Source of the DNA: Saccoglossus kowalevskii
Taxonomy: Eukaryota > Hemichordata > Enteropneusta > Harrimaniidae
NCBI RefSeq assembly: GCF_000003605.2
Contig: NW_003112469.1
Coordinates: forward strand, 81,704-94,751
Direction of reading: 5' to 3'
DNA: 13,048 nt
The notes beneath the pieces were generated by a model. That model ran no database searches. It was given only the letters and a program-made list of their open reading frames with translations, and was not told the DNA's origin. Made by a program: the position numbers and the translations under genes. The number at the start of each line of letters is the position of its first letter. Within the stretch, counting starts at the first letter, position 1. Positions 1 to 9,050 of this stretch are shown one piece after another.

Positions 1-274
1 CATGCATATAAGGGAGGGTGCAGAAGGAAGGGCACTTGGATAGAGAAATCAGCGTGTCCTCCTGCAACTCTCCTGGACACCATAAAATAAACGCCATGCA
101 AAGGAATCACACAGAAATGACGGTAGTGCATATCAAAAGTATTTGCATTCTAGCAGAGCCAACATGTAGTTATCAATTTTTCATACCGCCCCAGTATGGA
201 TATGTTATAGTGTGGGTGAACCAAGGAGTTTATATGTGTACTTTCTACCAGCGTAGTTGAACTGGCATGCACTC
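1..274. other. Left flank, no feature recognised
   Basis: An 80-codon plus-strand frame crosses this stretch, but its translation has no family resemblance and no splice or start context, so I treat it as chance. Confidence 0.5.
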
Positions 275-521
275 AGGCTATGCTCAGTGGTATGAAACAG
301 TAGCCTCATGTATCCATTACGGTATTTTATGTAGTTAGCCTTGACTGATCAGCACTTAGGCTATGCTCAGCGGTATGAAACAGTAGCCTCATGTATCCAT
401 TACGGTATTTTATGTAGTTAGCCTTGACTGATCAGCACTTACTATGCTCTGCGGTATGAAACTGTAGGCTCGTGTATCCATTACAGTATTTTATGTAGTT
501 AGCCTTGGCTGAACTGTACTT
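275..521. repeat. 83-bp tandem repeat, three copies
   Basis: Units begin near 275, 358 and 441. Copies 1 and 2 differ by a single base (CAGTGG versus CAGCGG) over 83 bp; copy 3 lacks two bases at its start and carries several substitutions. Each of the first two units holds AGGCTA and its inverse TAGCCT about 20 bases apart, so the array can also fold into short hairpins. No coding frame runs through it. Confidence 0.92.
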
Positions 522-891
522 ACCAGTTAACAGCATGAGCTGTGTACGGGTTTCTTGCAATTCAAAGTAGACAAAATTCAACGGGAGAGCTGACAAAAAC
601 ACGTCCTGTTTTATCCTCAGGAATGCACCAAATAAACAGGATTAGTGAAAAATATTCCCTTGAGTCACCTCTATATGCTAACATGGTTGGCTGCAGGATA
701 CATGATATCCCTGACCCAGGGGTGCTGCCAGACCCCACATGTTCAAGACTGCATATTTCTTCCACTTGGGCAATGAACCAGTGATCACTCAACTACCTTT
801 TTTTCCACTATGGGGGGTAAACTCAAAGTAGGTTGGGCAAATTACCGGCTACCAAAATATGGGAGAAAGAGGATTATTAATCCTCTACTTA
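522..891. other. Unassigned stretch beside the decayed EEADTR copy
   Basis: Overlapping open frames on both strands of 76-80 codons (542-792) show no recognisable motif. It adjoins the 3' side of the decayed pseudogene and could be more of the same degraded element. No terminal repeats were found. Confidence 0.4.
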
Positions 892-1463
892 ATAATGTGT
901 ACGTTTAATGTGTAGTCTAACTGCAACAGACGTTGGAACGACCTGTGAACAACCTTTGCTGTACAAAAAACAAACACAGTTTTCCACTGATTTGAACGAA
1001 TCCTCTGTTAAAAGCTGACTATCTGAAATACTTTCCAGGTTAACTTATTTCTGTGGACCGCAAGCTGTGATACAATTTCACAACCTGTAATCGCATGGAA
1101 TCTTTAGACTGTGCGTTACATGGGGGATATATTTTGGCTTCCTGCCTTCATCCACAGCCTTGGAACTTGCAATCTTCGCAATTAGCAAGACGCGCACATC
1201 AGTGTAACATGCTGACACTACAACTGGTTCAGCTCTTGAATATATACTGTGCAGAATCAGTCTAGAATCTGCTTCCTCTTGTATGGCATTTAAGAGTAAT
1301 GTGTTCATCCCTAAGTCAGAACATTCAACTTCTGATACATACATGCATCATTGAACCAGTTATCTGGTAAAGAAACCAAATAATTCTCTGTATTCTCTGC
1401 CATCACCAGTGCTTAGCCATCGATAACCAAGCAAATAGTTCCACTCATCGTTATTTTAGCGGG
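892..1463 (-). pseudogene. Decayed copy of an orphan EEADTR/DTDV protein family
   Basis: Translated fragments in shifting minus frames recall a large uncharacterised family found in many cnidarian, hemichordate and mollusc genomes, usually in mobile-like multicopy form. In order: AKITMSGTICLVIDG then a stop then ALVMA (about 1460-1400); IQEEADSRLILH (codons near 1284-1250); VVVSACYTDVRVLLIAK; KPKYIP; LTWKVFQ (about 1050); and VPTSVAVRLHIKRTHY ending near 892. The order is collinear with what I remember of the family. Stops, frame changes and a probable internal deletion show that it is dead. The family's DTDV acidic pair reads YTDV here. The function of the family is unknown to me; the spaced acidic residues suggest a nuclease-like fold, which is inference only. 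It may extend toward 1800. Confidence 0.5.
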
Positions 1464-2996
1464 GGTTGAGGGTTGCAACAATCTTTCATTAGTATATTTG
1501 CTAAAAGAGATGTATTGCCTGTGTACAGACTTTTATTCTTTGCAGGGGAATTGGCAAACACAGTTCAAGCAAAGTATCTTTTCTTGGTTTACAGTGAGTC
1601 CTGTGTTACTGCGGATTGTTTGTAGTCAACATCATGAAGCGAAAGGGAAAGTCTTTGTCTTGTCTCAAAACAATGGTGTATTAAAATCAGTATGCTTTGC
1701 AATATCAATAGGCTTAATGAGACATTGCTCAACAAACTCATTTAGTTGTTTAGATGAAAGGGAGCATACTTTGGAATGTATACTTTTACAGGCCCATATT
1801 CCATCTCGCTGTGCTGATAAACATGCCTAACCACATACCAAACATGTGTATTTCGACTTTTTCCTGTAGTATGCATGTTTTCTGCTGCGGCAAGTGCGAC
1901 GAAGAATATATACAACAGTAGTGATGATATTGACATATTCTTGAAATTTATGGCATCCTTCAAAATAAGAACACATATGACATTGATTTTGATCACTTTT
2001 TCGGCACAATGTCAATAGCAAGAACTGGTAAGAACAGTAGGCGCCGACCAATTAATTAGTTATCGTTCGCTTAAGTGGTAGGCAGATTTGTAACGAAATT
2101 TACACATCAAGAAAAAACTACGAAATATAACTTTATGAATTCAAGGAAGACAAGATATACAAGCAAGATATACATTAATGAGGACATTACAAATCTAGGA
2201 ATAGAACTATTCCGTAAAATAAATGCGAGGCGCGAACTAAAGCATGTCTGTGTTCAATAAACGGCCCGTTAAAAACAAGTTCACGAATGTAATTAATGGG
2301 AGCCAATAAAAGGTTGTGACAGCACATTGATGCTACAAACGAGGATCAATGTATCTAAAATAATCCTGTGTCACATGTATATCATGCACAAATATAAAGT
2401 AATAATTATTGAAAATAATTCATCATTTGTACTATTCCAAATTATGGATCATTTAAGTGCTGTCTATTCTTGGTGTGCGGAAGTCAGTGTTGTTTGGCAA
2501 TACACTGTAAAATTTAAACATTTTATCATGAGATATTGAAAAAATATATATTTTGAAAGAACCGGCTAGTGAAAATGAGATCATGCTCTCTCAAATAAAG
2601 TGTCAGAATTGTCGGTTTATTTCAGATTAAAAAAAGTTTAATATAATAGCCCGGGCCGAATCGAACGAATTTCACTAATATATAGTTAAATAATAAAACT
2701 GAAGAGAAGGAAATCTTAGTCATTCGTAACTGGTGCAGAAATAAGTAGCGAATAATGTTGGCGCCAAATATTTAACATGCAAATACTGGTGTGCTCTTCG
2801 ATATGTGTACTACATTTGTTTACTTATCTGCAATTGTGGACACCCCTTTTAAAAATTAGCTGTTCGTATAGTTTGACCGGCGACAATGTCACTAATTGGA
2901 ACATAGCGCGTCGATATAAAACAACTATGTTATCTTTGCTCAGTGCGGAGAAGATTTAATGCAAAATGTTTATGGCGTTATGTATATTTTACGTAC
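1464..2996. other. AT-rich intergenic DNA
   Basis: No exon with convincing splice sites or protein similarity was found. The part up to about 1800 on the minus strand may be the degraded N-terminal region of the neighbouring pseudogene: a frame near 1745-1670 reads FVEQCLIKPIDIAKH before a stop. The rest is AT-rich with short chance frames. Confidence 0.45.
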
Positions 2997-3052
2997 TTTA
3001 TTGTTAAAGCAATATCAATATGATTTCTACAAATGATGTGAATTTTTTTATT
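2997..3052 (-). terminator. Candidate poly(A) signals of the O-FucT-like gene
   Basis: Two AATAAA hexamers read on the minus strand at 3052-3047 and 3002-2997. They lie about 240 and 290 bases past the stop codon, a normal 3' UTR length. In AT-rich DNA single hexamers are common, so the assignment rests mainly on position. Confidence 0.5.
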
Positions 3053-3292
3053 GAATATACGAGCGTAGTATGTTTTCAGAATAACCTCAATCAAAAGTAT
3101 ATATTATTTGCCAGCTCATTCTATTTATATTGTTCCAGCAGCGACTGCCAGATTGACACCTTTAATTCAAAGTAATATCACGACTATCGTGTCTTTGAAT
3201 ATATTCGTTTAAATCATATTTGATATATGAGACAGATGAATTAAATACTGCGATTCGCTATAACTGCCCCAAACCACGACATTGGAATAAGG

Positions 3293-3447
3293 CTACTTCT
3301 TCTTTATAAGACGGTTTACTTTTAATAAATTTTCAGGTATTCCAGGAATGTCTGTAAAATCAACAGTCTCTTTTTTCTGAACATCTCTCGCAAATAACAC
3401 AAAATCTGACCACGTGGACCAGCGGCATCTTATAAATAGTTTTGCAC
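3293..3447 (-). CDS. O-FucT-like gene, exon 5 (C-terminus and stop)
   Basis: The acceptor TTCCATTTTAG ends at 3448. The exon completes a split Gly codon, adds 50 codons and stops at TAG (3295-3293). AKLFIRCRWSTWSDFV follows SLLEQEI exactly as the family's A-x-x-F-I-x-x-x-x-STWS block does. The protein ends in a basic tail, NRLIKKK. The usual Gly-Ser before the STWS block is replaced by Arg-Cys, a small departure from the family pattern. The intron before this exon is only 113 bases. Confidence 0.86.
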
Positions 3448-6400
3448 CTAAAATGGAAACATACCTAAATTGTGTGACATTTGTATTTCAGTCTTTGAAT
3501 TGAATGTATTGAGACATTAAAATCATTTGCCGACCAATGCACAATAATAGTAATACGTACCGACAGCAATCTCTTGCTCCAAAAGTGACATTTTGTAAGG
3601 GTCAGCCTTAAATACATTAAAATCAGCAGATAATTCCGATAGTTCTGCCTGAAGATAGTTTCGATTAAATACCTTCAGAGAGGTACTTATCAAGTTAACG
3701 TGTAGCATCTATGAAAAAAGTAAGTTGGATCATGTCATCCATCCATTTTTCTCGAATTTTTCTCCAATAAGGAAGTATTACATGTTAGTATAGATTCACT
3801 TTGAGTTGTGTTAGACTACCTATAATGATACCTTGTGTTGTCAATATGTGATTTTATCTTCTTTCACACAGAGCAAATATATACTGTTAAGTAACGTACT
3901 ATGGTAAATTAATAAGTGATGTATTCATTCATTTGCCATAAATGAAATAAAACTATACTCGTGTCTCCAAATTGTAACTATGATGTTAACTGCCTTTTTG
4001 TTCCAGTAACTATAATCATTTGATGAATATTGTCATGCATAAACAATTAGACTAATCGGGCGTCAAAATCACAGTCTTTCAGCATTTAATTTTTCTTGAA
4101 GTGCGCCATTAAAATCATCCACTATTCATAGCAGAAACAAACACAATTAAAGATAAGCTCGATTTAGTATTGACATGTGATTAAGTTTTCTAGTAAACTA
4201 TTGTACATGCATAATATATTATAGTATATACATGTAATGAAACATGCATGTTCATTACCTGCGCAGTCCCTGGTGTTGATACATAAATACATTTAATACT
4301 TCTTGCTTGTAAGAACTCATAGATTACTTGTGCTAATTTGTGCATGTTTTCTGCTAACAATGTCATTGCTACGCATTCTCCCTGACGAGGACACCTGTGA
4401 ATGATATTTATTAAATTTGATCAATTACTTCGCAGTTCAGGCTTAGGGCAATCTTGTCATACAAACTCAGCACTGTTTCTTTTTTCAATGCTTGAGAATG
4501 GAAAGACTATCATTGTTTCTCGGCTCATGTTTTAGTTGTTTGATAGAATAAAACTACGACCTACCCCTCACTGGCCATATTCCTCCAGTGGAGGTGAGCT
4601 ATGTCTTCACCATTGCATAACTTTTTAACAACTTTTTTACCCAATTCCCTTATATATGGAGCGCGTATTAAATATTTATCAATTGTCTTATAATTATCTT
4701 TTGCGTCTTGAACGTCTTGCAATGATCTTCTACTATCAATCAAGGACACAACTATACACGGAACGTCCACTGAAGTGTAATAGTGCAGTTCAGATTCCAA
4801 GTTGTAATGTCCGGAACCTGGAAGGATTGGTAGATGTATACCTAGAAGATCCTCGTGCAATTCTGCTTTATTTCTAGTATAAGGAGCGCAACCTTTATTA
4901 CGCGAAGATCCTTGCAATAACGCTTTACTAATCTTTCCGCATTGTAAATTAACCAATGACTCGAAGGGAAGATCTGATCCACCACAGTCACGTCGAAAGT
5001 CGTCCAAGGATTTCACGGGCAGTAATTCGGATAATTTGGCAGTATCAAATGTATCATTAAACCTTTTCATTGCGCCACCAGCTTTGGATCTGAATGGAAT
5101 TTGAACGATACTCCTATTTTGATTCAGTGCATAATTAATTGCAAATCGATAAGAATGGTAAATTGAGTTAGGTCCTTGGTGGCCATAAATGACGATGGGT
5201 AATAAATATCGCTTACTGATTTGATCTTTTGAAATACTTTTAACGCTCTGCGATTCCTCGTTTCGCAAATCTGTGTATTCGTGTAGTAACGTGTTGTTGT
5301 TTACCTCCGCCAGGCTCTCAGAATGTTGCTGAGCTTTCTTCATGCTTTGATTCTCGACCGTCAAATCCTGAAAGTTGCCCAAAACTTTGTGACCAGTGTG
5401 TATTTCTTCGTGTGTATTTAACAGAACGTTCTTATTATTTTTGACTGAAATCGTTGAAGGTAAGCTGTCATTCTTCACAGTATAGCTTCTGATTTTGTCT
5501 GACTGGAAATTCTTAATTCTTGTTTCCTGTAGATGTAACGCAAAACATGGATCACAATAAGTGTAGACACGGCGTTTTCCATACTAATTATTGTCGTAGC
5601 ACCAAAATTGTTGTAATACACATTTTAAGGATACGTAATTTCTACTAAGCTTGCGCTTATGATATATTGCAGTTGTTTTGGTGTTTTGTATTTCATTTCA
5701 CTATTAAAATACAAATATTTGAGACTAAGTGATTAAAAGTTACTTATGTTTATTTTATTGTACTTTTTTTGCTATTGTTGTTGTTGCAGGGACGGATACA
5801 GGATTTTTGTATGGGGGGGGGGGGCGAATCCAAACTTTGAAAACGCCAGACAAAGTTAATGATTTTTTTTATATTATACAAAAACAAATTTAATACATTT
5901 TTTAACGGGGCGGTCCGGACCCAAGAATCCACCCCTAGATCCGCCACTGTGTTGTTAAAGCACATGTTCAAAAACGTGGATGTACAATTTATTTGTTTCA
6001 TTACATGCCATTCCTTTATATATCTAGAATATAATAATAATAACTTTATTACACTACCGAACCATCAGCGGGTTCAGTATGGTAAATAAAAAGTATTAAA
6101 AGACTAGGACAATTCTAAACACAATACAATAATAAAAAATAAGAATGAAATAAAGACTTTGTTAAAAAATAAATGTTAAAAATAATTACTAGAATGAATA
6201 CAATTAAAACAAAAACTGATCTAAATAAAGTACTAGTAATTTAGTCCTACCAGCCCCCTTCCATAGGTGATATAAAACTGAAATGTTTTGACCTTTTCAT
6301 GAATTGGTCCCGACATTCCAATACAATTGTCCAGTTTCAAGGTTTTTCAGACATTAACAATGTAAACAACCTTGTATTAGTAACACGACATTATGAGGTT

Positions 6401-7567
6401 TTTACAAAATAATAGAATTTACATCTGAGTACATCGTAAACAAATGTATTGTCTGAGAGGCGAAACCCGGTATTTTGTGTATAACCATATTATTATACGC
6501 TCTTTGTCAACGAAAATGTTAAAAAACGAAACTGGCCAGTCTAAAATTAAAAAGTGTGTAATTTGCATAAAATTAACATCAAACGCCGCTTCGACTTTAC
6601 TGTTCCCTGCACCACCTGCTGTTTGTGTGGCGTCATATGTGTAAGGTAAACCAGTGCCCATTATTGTCTGAATGTATATGCATATACTTGTATTAAACTA
6701 TACTGGTACCCATCAGTCTAAATTACCCCTGTGTTACACGTATTCTGTAATTTTAAACTGACAAAGATCCCGCACACGGGGTAGTAAAAATAGTGAATAT
6801 TATTTAGGTCTTTTGGGTTAATATTTGACCTGACCCTATGACCTTGTGACAGCAATACATTTATGATTTAAATCTTTTATTAAGAAGCAGTAGCAAAATG
6901 TCTGAGTATTAATGCATGTGTTGTCTACCTCTATGAAATCGAATTTAATAGATAAACCCAAACCATTACTTAATTGTTGCTTTAGTAATTTAGTAAAACT
7001 CTAAACATGTTCTAACTCAAACATAGACTAATTCAGTCACAGTCACAATGATAGCCTTAGATAACATATTGTGTCCTTTGTCTATTGAGTGTGTTTTCAT
7101 TTTGCGACATTTGTTGTCACAGTTACATTCCTATTCGTTTATGACAGGTATACACAAATCAGTACTTGTAGATTCATTTACCAAGACAATACTTGCGTCA
7201 GTGTGTTCGTTTTTCATGCTGTTGCACTTAAAAACACCGACGATGTTGTGTATGAAATCTTTTTGTCAAAATGATTGAAACGTAATTATTGGAAATATAT
7301 TTTGCTGGATTAGGGGCCAGTAGAAGCAAATGAAACTAAGATTATTCTTCCTGGTTATTTGGCTGTATACGTAATTATCAATAGTGAGACTAAATCACTT
7401 ACCTGCCAAGACTTGAAGCGTGGTTCACTGGCGTGTTGCTTTTTGGCATAGTTTCCAACGCTATACGATTTTAAATATGTCATTATCATGGCTTTATCAA
7501 CTATTATAAAAACGAGTGAAAGTCCGCCGATTAAAATAATTGCAGGTAATTTAGGAAATTGCGCCAT
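3293..7567 (-). CDS. O-fucosyltransferase family type II membrane protein, complete five-exon gene
   Basis: The predicted product is a Golgi/ER glycosyltransferase-like protein of the GDP-fucose protein O-fucosyltransferase superfamily, which transfers fucose from GDP-fucose to protein. I joined exons 7567-7403, 5526-4565, 4394-4259, 3708-3561 and 3447-3293. Phases at the four junctions are 0, 2, 0 and 1, all consistent, giving 521 residues and a TAG stop. Residues 8-24 form a hydrophobic signal anchor and about 25-160 a polar stem. The O-FucT domain starts near 162 (YLLPIVIYGHQGPNS). HLHWRN (366-371) holds the H-x-R expected to contact GDP-fucose. CIYVST (411-416), SLLEQEI (462-468) and STWS (481-484) complete the family signature. 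The family is recognised by eye. It is neither POFUT1 nor POFUT2 in any obvious way, so it is probably one of the expanded invertebrate O-FucT paralogs; the acceptor substrate cannot be told. Both sides of the gene are intergenic. Confidence 0.88.
3561..3708 (-). CDS. O-FucT-like gene, exon 4 (SLLEQEI motif)
   Basis: This exon of 148 bases follows a strong polypyrimidine acceptor (TTACTTTTTTCATAG ending 3709) and precedes the donor GTACGT (from 3560). It encodes 49 codons plus one base. The segment DPYKMSLLEQEIAV corresponds to the highly conserved SLVEQEI motif near the C-terminal end of O-FucT domains. The ATG at 3708 is internal, not a start. Confidence 0.87.
4259..4394 (-). CDS. O-FucT-like gene, exon 3
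   Basis: This is a short exon of 136 bases between the acceptor TTCACAG (ending 4395) and the donor GTAATG (from 4258). The first base completes the split Gly codon of exon 2; 45 codons follow. The peptide starts CPRQGEC, directly after the H-x-R region, where O-FucT proteins often carry paired cysteines. It then runs through an amphipathic helix to CIYVST, the beta strand that many family members show as IYVAT. It has no ATG-initiated frame and is easily missed by ORF searches. Confidence 0.85.
4565..5526 (-). CDS. O-FucT-like gene, exon 2 (stem and N-terminal half of the fucosyltransferase domain)
   Basis: The exon follows the acceptor CTACAG at 5532-5527 and has 320 codons plus two bases. 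It ends before the donor GTAGGT at 4564. The frame stays open upstream of the GTG at 5478, so no start lies here; phase 0 joins cleanly to exon 1. Residues 56 to about 160 of the protein are polar and Asn/Lys/Glu-rich with no family similarity that I see, as expected for a lumenal stem. The catalytic domain then begins with a GHQGPN loop, the R-x-A-IN-x-AL-x-NR helix, a FNDTFD segment and FRRDCGG. It ends in HLHWRN. A nearer GT (after ATGGCCA) would give phase 1 and break the join to exon 3, so the donor at 4564 is preferred. Confidence 0.88.
5787..5949. mobile_element. hAT-like MITE with 8-bp target duplication, in intron 1
   Basis: This 163-bp element begins CAGGGACGGATACAGG and ends with the inverse of CAGTGGCGGATCTAGG. 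The two ends match at 12 of 16 positions. It is flanked by TGTTGTTG (5779-5786) and TGTTGTTA (5950-5957), an 8-bp duplication with one mismatch, as made by hAT transposases. A run of 12 G follows the left end. It has no coding capacity, so it is non-autonomous. The CAGTGGCGGATC end is one I recall from many invertebrate repeats. Confidence 0.75.
5958..7402. other. Intron 1 of the O-FucT-like gene, remainder
   Basis: Intron 1 runs 7402-5527 (1876 bases), by far the largest in the gene. Apart from the LINE tail (6031-6240) and the MITE to its left, I see only chance frames. These include an 80-codon minus frame at 6661-6419 and overlapping plus frames at 7048-7278, without recognisable domains. 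Confidence 0.55.
6031..6240 (-). mobile_element. 3' tail of a non-LTR retrotransposon (LINE), truncated
   Basis: Read on the minus strand, the stretch passes through an AT-rich segment and a CCGCTGATGGTTCGG block to TGTAATAAAGTTATTATTATTAT, ending in a short ATT repeat. Endings of this kind (poly(A)-like signal plus trinucleotide repeat) are typical of CR1/L2-related LINEs. The 5' limit is unclear and no reverse transcriptase remains. It lies in intron 1 in the same orientation as the host gene, so its AATAAAG could compete as a premature poly(A) site. Confidence 0.5.
7403..7567 (-). CDS. O-FucT-like gene, exon 1 (start codon and signal anchor)
   Basis: This exon has 55 codons, from ATG at 7567-7565 to a CAG codon followed by the ideal donor GTAAGT (7402-7397). 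An in-frame TAG lies 30 bases before the ATG, which supports this start. The peptide begins MAQFPK, then has a run rich in I, L, V and G (about residues 8-24), then positively charged and polar residues. This is the layout of a type II signal anchor in a Golgi enzyme. A separate 5' UTR exon farther upstream cannot be excluded. Confidence 0.85.
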
Positions 7568-7840
7568 ACTAGTAGTATAGTGTATAACTTCGCTCTATAG
7601 AAACACTGTATTATGTGTTAAAAATATAAATTATAGACAAGTAACGCAGATGTGACATGATCATTTGCGAATATAAGCTGTTAGGCACGAACCGGAAAAT
7701 ATGTGTCTCATGATACAAATAAATTATATAAAATATCATGTTTATTTATTCCCACATTTGTATTTGACCATTTCTGTACAAGTCTCAATGTTGAAAATTG
7801 CTCTTCAATGTGTGGGTGTTTTTTTTTTTTGCTGGTCGTT

Positions 7841-7867
7841 ATTGGGTGACGATGTTGTCATGGCGAC
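7841..7867. promoter_or_regulatory. Possible promoter module: CCAAT box next to an X-box-like palindrome
   Basis: On the minus strand GTCGCCATGACAAC (7867-7854) resembles the RFX X-box (GTNNCCATNNNAAC type). TCGTCACC follows, and then CCAAT (7845-7841). It lies about 275 bases upstream of the O-FucT-like ATG, where a promoter would be expected. A TATA-like string (TTTATATTTT, about 60 bases upstream of the ATG) is closer but unremarkable in this AT-rich DNA. The evidence is motif matches only. Confidence 0.3.
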
Positions 7868-8689
7868 AGAGTATTTCATCTTTTGTATTGTTGTATTACA
7901 GTTTTAATGACTTCTATATAAACCAGTTGTTTCTCATTACACTAATATTTTTCAATATTATTGAAGTGAAGCAAAGATTAACAACGTCCGAGAAGATATA
8001 CCAACTACTAGTATTACGGTGCTATATTTAAACCCAAACATACACTGGGCTACCCACGTAACAAATCTTGGTGTAACTTTGGTGTACAGCACGTCTGTCG
8101 TGTTTAATAGCTGACTAATTGGTTGATGCTTTCAATTCCTAATAAGGTAGGAAACATATATCCAGTGTAGTACTAAAGAATTACGACATGATGTAACTCA
8201 TGGCGATCCTACAAATGTGTGATAATATATCGTTTTCCAATGCTAGTCCGGGAAACATTTACTGTAGAATTTGATAACACTTGATATATTAATCATTGAA
8301 ATGTATTTAAGAAATTCAAATTTAAGAAATACTGCCAAATGTTTTCACCATCATGATTTAGACATTTGGGTAGGTTTTAACAATGTGTCTGTAATTAATT
8401 TCGAATGTATTCAAATAAAACTGTTTTTACCGCAAATATCTTACTATTTCATAAGGATGAGGGAAGTACACAACATCCTACTGCAAAAGATATCAATATT
8501 GCAGTTTTGATAATTAGTGGTTTTCTAAAATGAGGTGTCACAATGTTTATGTGTGTGTGCTAGCTAATCAACAGAAGAATGATCATCTTCCTAGCGATAT
8601 TCATTAAAAACAACAAGTAGTAAATCACACATGATTGTCATATTTGGCGAATGTATTTTTGATTATGAAAACAAGCAGCTTCTCGGCTG
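7868..8689. other. Intergenic DNA upstream of the O-FucT-like gene
   Basis: Several plus-strand frames of 68-79 codons cross the region, but their translations are rich in F, I and Y and look like chance reading of AT-rich DNA. No exon, RNA gene or terminal repeat was recognised. Confidence 0.5.
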
Positions 8690-9050
8690 AGATAGCTCCG
8701 CCGTTAGCAATGCACATTTCAAATACAAATCTGAGACTGGTCTACCTGATGCACCTATGTGTATAATATCAAAGCAATCGGACTTACGGTTTTGAACAAG
8801 AAGTCGAAAATATTACTTTTTACCAGAAATATTCATCGAAATTAGAGAATTAAAGAAAATTGAATGATTCCGTGAGAGGTCTGTCCAAGGTACATATACA
8901 CCAAGTATCAAAGCTATCAGGCGTGTAGTTTCAACAAAAAAAGGTAAAAAAGTCAAAAGTTGATGCGGGCGACGACGACGCGCGCCGACGGGCGACGGAC
9001 AATCACTCATATGATTAGCTCTGGTCGACAGCGGATCTAAAAAAAAAAAC
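8690..9050. repeat. Interspersed repeat with a GACGAC core
   Basis: A GC-rich island, GGGCGACGACGACGCG and continuing (about 8968-9000), stands out from its AT-rich surroundings. Around it are phrases such as CCAAGTATCAAAGCT, GTAGTTTCAAC, and TCACTCATATGA, and an A-run ends the segment at 9039-9049. This arrangement resembles a repeat I recall as abundant in bivalve genomes, with GTCGTC runs followed by 'GAAACTAC...' text. A 97-codon minus frame crosses it with Arg-rich low complexity and is not a gene. Exact ends and class are unknown. Confidence 0.4.

Noticed and set aside
3523-3708. ATG at 3708 as the start of a small protein
   Set aside because: A strong acceptor ends one base before it, and its translation is the SLLEQEI block of the O-FucT domain, so it is an internal exon.
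4564-4571. Alternative exon 2 donor after ATGGCCA (GTGAGG)
   Set aside because: It is a fair splice site, but it gives phase 1, which does not join to exon 3, whereas the donor at 4564 does.
4656-4877. 73-codon plus-strand frame
   Set aside because: It is antisense to the coding exon 2 of the O-FucT-like gene, with no independent support.
6419-6661. 80-codon minus-strand frame inside intron 1
   Set aside because: Including it as an extra exon would break the phase-0 join between exons 1 and 2, and no family similarity is seen.
7048-7278. Overlapping plus-strand frames, one reading ALKNTDDVVYEIFLS
   Set aside because: It faintly recalls extracellular repeat domains, but there are no splice partners and two frames are open at once, as expected from low stop density.
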